Source of the DNA: Ideonella alba
Lineage (GTDB): Bacteria; Pseudomonadota; Gammaproteobacteria; Burkholderiales; Burkholderiaceae_C
Assembly: GCF_018069875.1 (NCBI RefSeq)
Contig: NZ_JAGQDF010000003.1
Span: forward strand, 1 to 64,000
DNA length: 64,000 bases
Direction: 5' to 3'
The notes beneath the pieces were generated by a model. The model saw only the letters and a list, made by a program, of their open reading frames with translations. It was not told where the DNA came from and did not search any database. Below are positions 61,073 through 64,000 of the stretch, in pieces (within the stretch, counting starts at the first letter, position 1; each line of letters starts with the position of its first letter). Position numbers and translations under genes: made by a program.

Positions 61073-62674
61073 TCAGCGTCTGGCGCAGCTGTAGCTGCTG
61101 GCCTGCTGGACATCGCCGCCCCGGTAGCGCGGGAAGGTCGGGTAGCTGCACATCGGTCGCTCCTGGCCGAGGAGGTCCAGCAGGTTGCGCATCGTCGGGC
61201 GCTTCGGTGCCACGCCGCGTTCCACCCAGTCCTCCAGCAGGTCCAGCGAGCGCCAGGCCAGCGTGTAGCGGCCCTCGCCATGGCCGAATCCGGCCACCGG
61301 GTAGAAGCGCAGGAACTGGTCCACCGCGTCCGAACCCAGCGCCTCGCGCAGCCGTTGGACATAGCGCACGCTGACGCTGAAGGGCACGATGGTGTCGGAC
61401 GTGCCGTGGGCCAGCAGGATCTTGCCGCCGCGCTGGATGAACTCGCCCAGCTCGACCGAGGTGGCGTCGTGCAGCGCCGACACGGTCTGCACGCGGGCCT
61501 GCCAGGGCCCGGCGGTGACGGGGTCGAAGTCGAATGGCGAGTAGGCAGGGTCGCGCGTGATGAAGTGCTTCAGGTAGCCGCTGTGCATCGAGGCCACGTA
61601 GCCGTTGAGGCCCAGCACCGGCGGGTCCAGCAGCTCGGGCCAGGTGCCGATGTCCACCGGCCCGGCAAAGTTGGCGCCGTACAGGATGCCGTAGGGCGGC
61701 GCGGAGTCCAGGCCGTTGGCCAGCCGGAAGGCCAGTGGGTGTGTGTCCGACAGGGTGCGCACCGTGGCCAGCTGGGCGTCGGTGAGGCAGCTGTCGCCCC
61801 AGTCGATGTTCGACCAGCAGCGCAGCACCTGCGGGTCGAAGCGGCAGGCGCGGACGTTGTTGATCAGACCGTCAGCCAGGCCGTCCAGCGCGTCACAGGC
61901 GGCGATGACATGCTGGTTCAGGGTCTCCAGCTTGCCCCAGCTGGTGAAGCCGCCCGGCCCGTACAGCGACTGGGCGAAGGCGTTGGCGCGCATCATCATG
62001 CCGACGAATTCCAGCGCCGGGTAATGGGCGATGATGCCCTGGTAGTCGCGTGGGTAGCGCTGCGCCACCGACAGCGCCTCGCGCCCGCCGGTCGAGCCAC
62101 CGGCAAAGTAGGTGAGCGAGGGCAGCCGGCCATAGCGCCGCAGCAGCAGCGCCTGCGCCGTGTCGTGCACCTTCTTCAGCGCCTCGCCGGTGAAGTTGCG
62201 CAGCGCCTCGTCGTTGCGGGCGAACGAGGCGTCGGGGTCGCTGCCGCTGTGGCCGCCGTCGCTGCCATAGGTGGCGTAGCCGCGCTGCAGCGGCGTGCTG
62301 CTGCCGGGCCAGGCGTGCGGCACGTTGCCGGTGGCGCTGACCACGCTGCCATCGAAGCCGCCACCGCCGAAGTGCAGCGCCTTGCCATTCCAGTGGGCGG
62401 GCAGGTTGAGCTGGAATCGGATCGGTGGCGCGGCCGGATCGACCGGAGCGATCTCGCCGGCCAGCTCGCAATGGTCGGGCGACTGGCCCAGCGGGCCCAC
62501 CGCGCGTGCGCTGCGCACCACGGCCCCCGAGGTGGGCAGGCCGATCTGGTCGGCCGGCACGCGGGCATTGGCCAGGCCGGCGCAGACGTCGGCTGCGTGG
62601 GCGGGCAGCGTCGCCAGCCACAGGCTGCCCAGCAGGGTGCGCAGCAGCCGGGAACAGGACAGGAGCAGTTTCAT
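61073..62674 (-). CDS. Tannase/feruloyl esterase family protein
   Basis: 533 residues. A signal peptide (about 1-27, LGSLWLATLPAHA) sends it to the periplasm or outside. The nucleophile elbow is GGSTGG with S194. CDALDGLADGLINNVRAC holds the family calcium-binding and disulfide segment, and AHGTSDTIVPF with VAGFGHGEG supplies the catalytic aspartate and histidine. YATYGSDGGHSG is also conserved. It should hydrolyse ester bonds of phenolic acids such as ferulate or gallate esters. It is a single-gene unit divergent from a Crp/Fnr regulator. Confidence 0.9.
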   Translation of the reverse strand: MKLLLSCSRLLRTLLGSLWLATLPAHAADVCAGLANARVPADQIGLPTSGAVVRSARAVGPLGQSPDHCELAGEIAPVDPAAPPIRFQLNLPAHWNGKALHFGGGGFDGSVVSATGNVPHAWPGSSTPLQRGYATYGSDGGHSGSDPDASFARNDEALRNFTGEALKKVHDTAQALLLRRYGRLPSLTYFAGGSTGGREALSVAQRYPRDYQGIIAHYPALEFVGMMMRANAFAQSLYGPGGFTSWGKLETLNQHVIAACDALDGLADGLINNVRACRFDPQVLRCWSNIDWGDSCLTDAQLATVRTLSDTHPLAFRLANGLDSAPPYGILYGANFAGPVDIGTWPELLDPPVLGLNGYVASMHSGYLKHFITRDPAYSPFDFDPVTAGPWQARVQTVSALHDATSVELGEFIQRGGKILLAHGTSDTIVPFSVSVRYVQRLREALGSDAVDQFLRFYPVAGFGHGEGRYTLAWRSLDLLEDWVERGVAPKRPTMRNLLDLLGQERPMCSYPTFPRYRGGDVQQASSYSCARR

Positions 62675-62828
62675 CGCAGGGTCTCCTCAACAGCGGGGCG
62701 GCCGGATCCGCCGTGGCGGTCCGGGTCTTGTTCGCAGCGCTTGGATTTCACGGATGCGCTGCGCTGGCTTCCAGCTTAGATTCGGGGGCCTGGACGCCGA
62801 GTCGTCGCGATGACACTGGAGGCGCCGC

Positions 62829-63545
62829 ATGGACCGTACTTTCCCTGAAGCTGCCACCCCTCACGACCCGCTGGAGGCCTTCCTGCGCTCGGCGGGCTGG
62901 TCGCGCGCGCTGACCAGCGAGCAGCTGTCGGTGGTACTGGCGCACACCGAGCAACGCCGCTGCGACAGCGGGCAGTGGGTGCTGCGCGCCGGCGAGGTGG
63001 TCGAGCACTGGTGCGGCGTGGTCGAGGGCTTCGCGAAGATGTCGGTGGCCTCGGCCGACGGCAAGGTGTCGACGCTGACCGGCGTCTGCGCCGGGGCCTG
63101 GTTCGGCGAGGGCTCGCTGATGAAGCACGAGGCCCGGCGCTACGACGTCTATGCGCTGCGTCCGCTGCGGCTGGCACTGGTGCCGCGCGCCATCTTCGAG
63201 TGGTTGCGCCACACCAGCATTCCCTTCAACCACTGCCTGCAGGATCTGCTGAACGCGCGCCTGGCCCACTTCATCGGCACGCTCTCGGACGACCGCCTGC
63301 TCGACACCGATGCGCGCGTTGCGCGGGCGCTGGCCGGGCTGTACGACGAAGACCTGTATCCGGGCACCGGCAGCCACCTGGACATCGACCAGCGCGAGGT
63401 GGGCCTGCTGGCCAATGTGTCGCGCCAGCGGGCCCATGTGGCGCTGCACCGGTTGCAGGCGCAGGGCGTGCTCAGTCTGGCGCGCCGCGGGCTGACGGTG
63501 CTGGATCTGTGTGCGCTGCGCCGGGCGGCCACCGCGCCTGGCTGA
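62829..63545 (+). CDS. Crp/Fnr family transcriptional regulator
   Basis: 238 residues, with GGAGGC before ATG 62829. The cyclic-nucleotide-like sensor barrel is at about 35-130 (SGQWVLRAGEVVEHWCGVVEG, then GAWFGEGSLM). The C-terminal winged helix contains LDIDQREVGLLANVSRQRAH as helix-turn-helix at about 181-200. There is no N-terminal cysteine cluster for an iron-sulfur centre, so it is not an oxygen-sensing FNR. The ligand is unknown. It is divergent from the tannase-family esterase and may regulate it. Confidence 0.9.
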   Translation: MDRTFPEAATPHDPLEAFLRSAGWSRALTSEQLSVVLAHTEQRRCDSGQWVLRAGEVVEHWCGVVEGFAKMSVASADGKVSTLTGVCAGAWFGEGSLMKHEARRYDVYALRPLRLALVPRAIFEWLRHTSIPFNHCLQDLLNARLAHFIGTLSDDRLLDTDARVARALAGLYDEDLYPGTGSHLDIDQREVGLLANVSRQRAHVALHRLQAQGVLSLARRGLTVLDLCALRRAATAPG

Positions 63546-63575
63546 GCCGCGGGCCCCGCCCGAACGCGATGAAAA

Positions 63576-63597
63576 AAGGCCACCCTCGGGTGGCCTT
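63576..63597 (-). terminator. Intrinsic terminator of pckG
   Basis: AAGGCCACCC and GGGTGGCCTT form a 10-bp stem with a 2-base centre in the DNA (a slightly shorter stem in RNA). On the minus strand it runs into six T residues (plus-strand A run 63572-63577). It lies 20 bases after the pckG stop. The plus strand has no T-run, so it serves pckG rather than the convergent regulator. Confidence 0.8.
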
Positions 63598-63617
63598 GGT
63601 CGCGGGTGCGGCGGGGC

Positions 63618-64000
63618 TTACTTGGCCAGCGCCGCTTCCATCTTCTGCTTGGTGGCGGTCAGCTCGGCCGGCAGGTGATAGGCCAGGGTCTTGAACAGCT
63701 CGTCGTGCAGCTTCAGCTCGGCCTGCCAGGCCGTGGGGTCGGCGTCGATGATGCTGTCGAACTGGGCCTTGCTGAAGTCCAGACCGGTCCAGTCCAGGTC
63801 CTCGTAGCGCGGGCTGATGCCGAAGAAGTGGCCTTCGCCCTGGGCCTGGCCTTCGATGCGGCCGATCATCCACTTCAGCACGCGGGCGTTGTCGCCGTAG
63901 CCGGGCCAGACGAACTTGCCGTCGGCGCCCTTGCGGAACCAGTTGACGCAGAAGATCTTGGGCAGGTTCGAGCCCTGGCCCTGCAGCTTGTGCTCCATGT
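63618..64000 (-). CDS. pckG: Phosphoenolpyruvate carboxykinase (GTP), C-terminal part
   Basis: The gene enters from the right edge; about 127 C-terminal residues are visible, ending KMEAALAK. The segment LPKIFCVNWFRKGADGKFVWPGYGDN and VLKWMIGRIEGQA match the end of GTP-dependent PEP carboxykinases, including the nucleotide-base pocket phenylalanines. The enzyme converts oxaloacetate to phosphoenolpyruvate for gluconeogenesis. The catalytic P-loop lies outside the window. An intrinsic terminator follows the stop. Confidence 0.93.
   Translation of the reverse strand, partial: MEHKLQGQGSNLPKIFCVNWFRKGADGKFVWPGYGDNARVLKWMIGRIEGQAQGEGHFFGISPRYEDLDWTGLDFSKAQFDSIIDADPTAWQAELKLHDELFKTLAYHLPAELTATKQKMEAALAK

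Overview
The window reads as chromosomal DNA from a high-GC betaproteobacterium of the order Burkholderiales, probably near Rubrivivax, Leptothrix, Roseateles or Ideonella. The reasons are strong G/C third-position bias, a Bug-type TctC receptor, a GTP-dependent PEP carboxykinase, a CysB-like regulator with an sbp-cysTWA operon, and short GC-rich repeats of a kind common in that order. Genes are closely packed. I see no rRNA, tRNA, insertion sequence, prophage or CRISPR array. Organism assignment is inference from gene content.

Region 1 (1-9744) is an outer-membrane sugar uptake locus: the end of exbB, two exbD genes, a TPR protein, sucrose phosphorylase, a TonB-dependent receptor, a flavin-dependent halogenase-family protein and a secreted GH32 fructosidase. 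A perfect 12-bp palindrome in front of the receptor recurs in front of a distant sugar permease (27136-28452) that lies beside a LacI regulator (28626-29687), so these probably form one sucrose/fructoside regulon.

Region 2 (9763-20762) is an alpha-galactoside locus: a divergent ABC importer, GH36 alpha-galactosidase, galT, galK, galE and a LacI regulator, with two AT-centred palindromes in the divergent promoter. Together regions 1 and 2 could handle sucrose, melibiose and raffinose-type sugars: GH32 removes fructose, GH36 removes galactose, the Leloir enzymes take galactose, and sucrose phosphorylase splits sucrose.

Region 3 (20814-26456) is an ECF sigma/anti-sigma pair divergent from a secreted DUF4331 protein, a TPR protein and a HupE/UreJ-family membrane protein. 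Three copies of GCATC-N17-CGTA lie in the divergent promoter region, two facing the sigma gene and one facing the DUF4331 gene. This is the best candidate here for an undescribed regulated system.

Region 4 (26496-37690) is mixed: a LysE exporter, the sugar permease and its LacI regulator, methylmalonate-semialdehyde dehydrogenase with a divergent LysR gene, a candidate small RNA, a UPF0149 protein, an Hsp70-like protein, a D-amino acid dehydrogenase, a universal stress protein and a phosphoesterase.

Region 5 (37827-51909) is rich in sulfur genes: a molbindin, sbp-cysTWA, metY, a persulfide dioxygenase-like enzyme and a CysB-like regulator. Interspersed are a c-di-GMP-I riboswitch in front of a secreted protein, an M14 carboxypeptidase, two hydrolases and a nitroreductase.

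Region 6 (52123-64000) holds a prolyl oligopeptidase, a fumarylacetoacetase-family protein, a convergent five-gene operon (acyl-CoA synthetase, TctC, TctB, TctA, PanE-like reductase), a tannase-family esterase, a Crp/Fnr regulator and the 3' end of pckG with its terminator.
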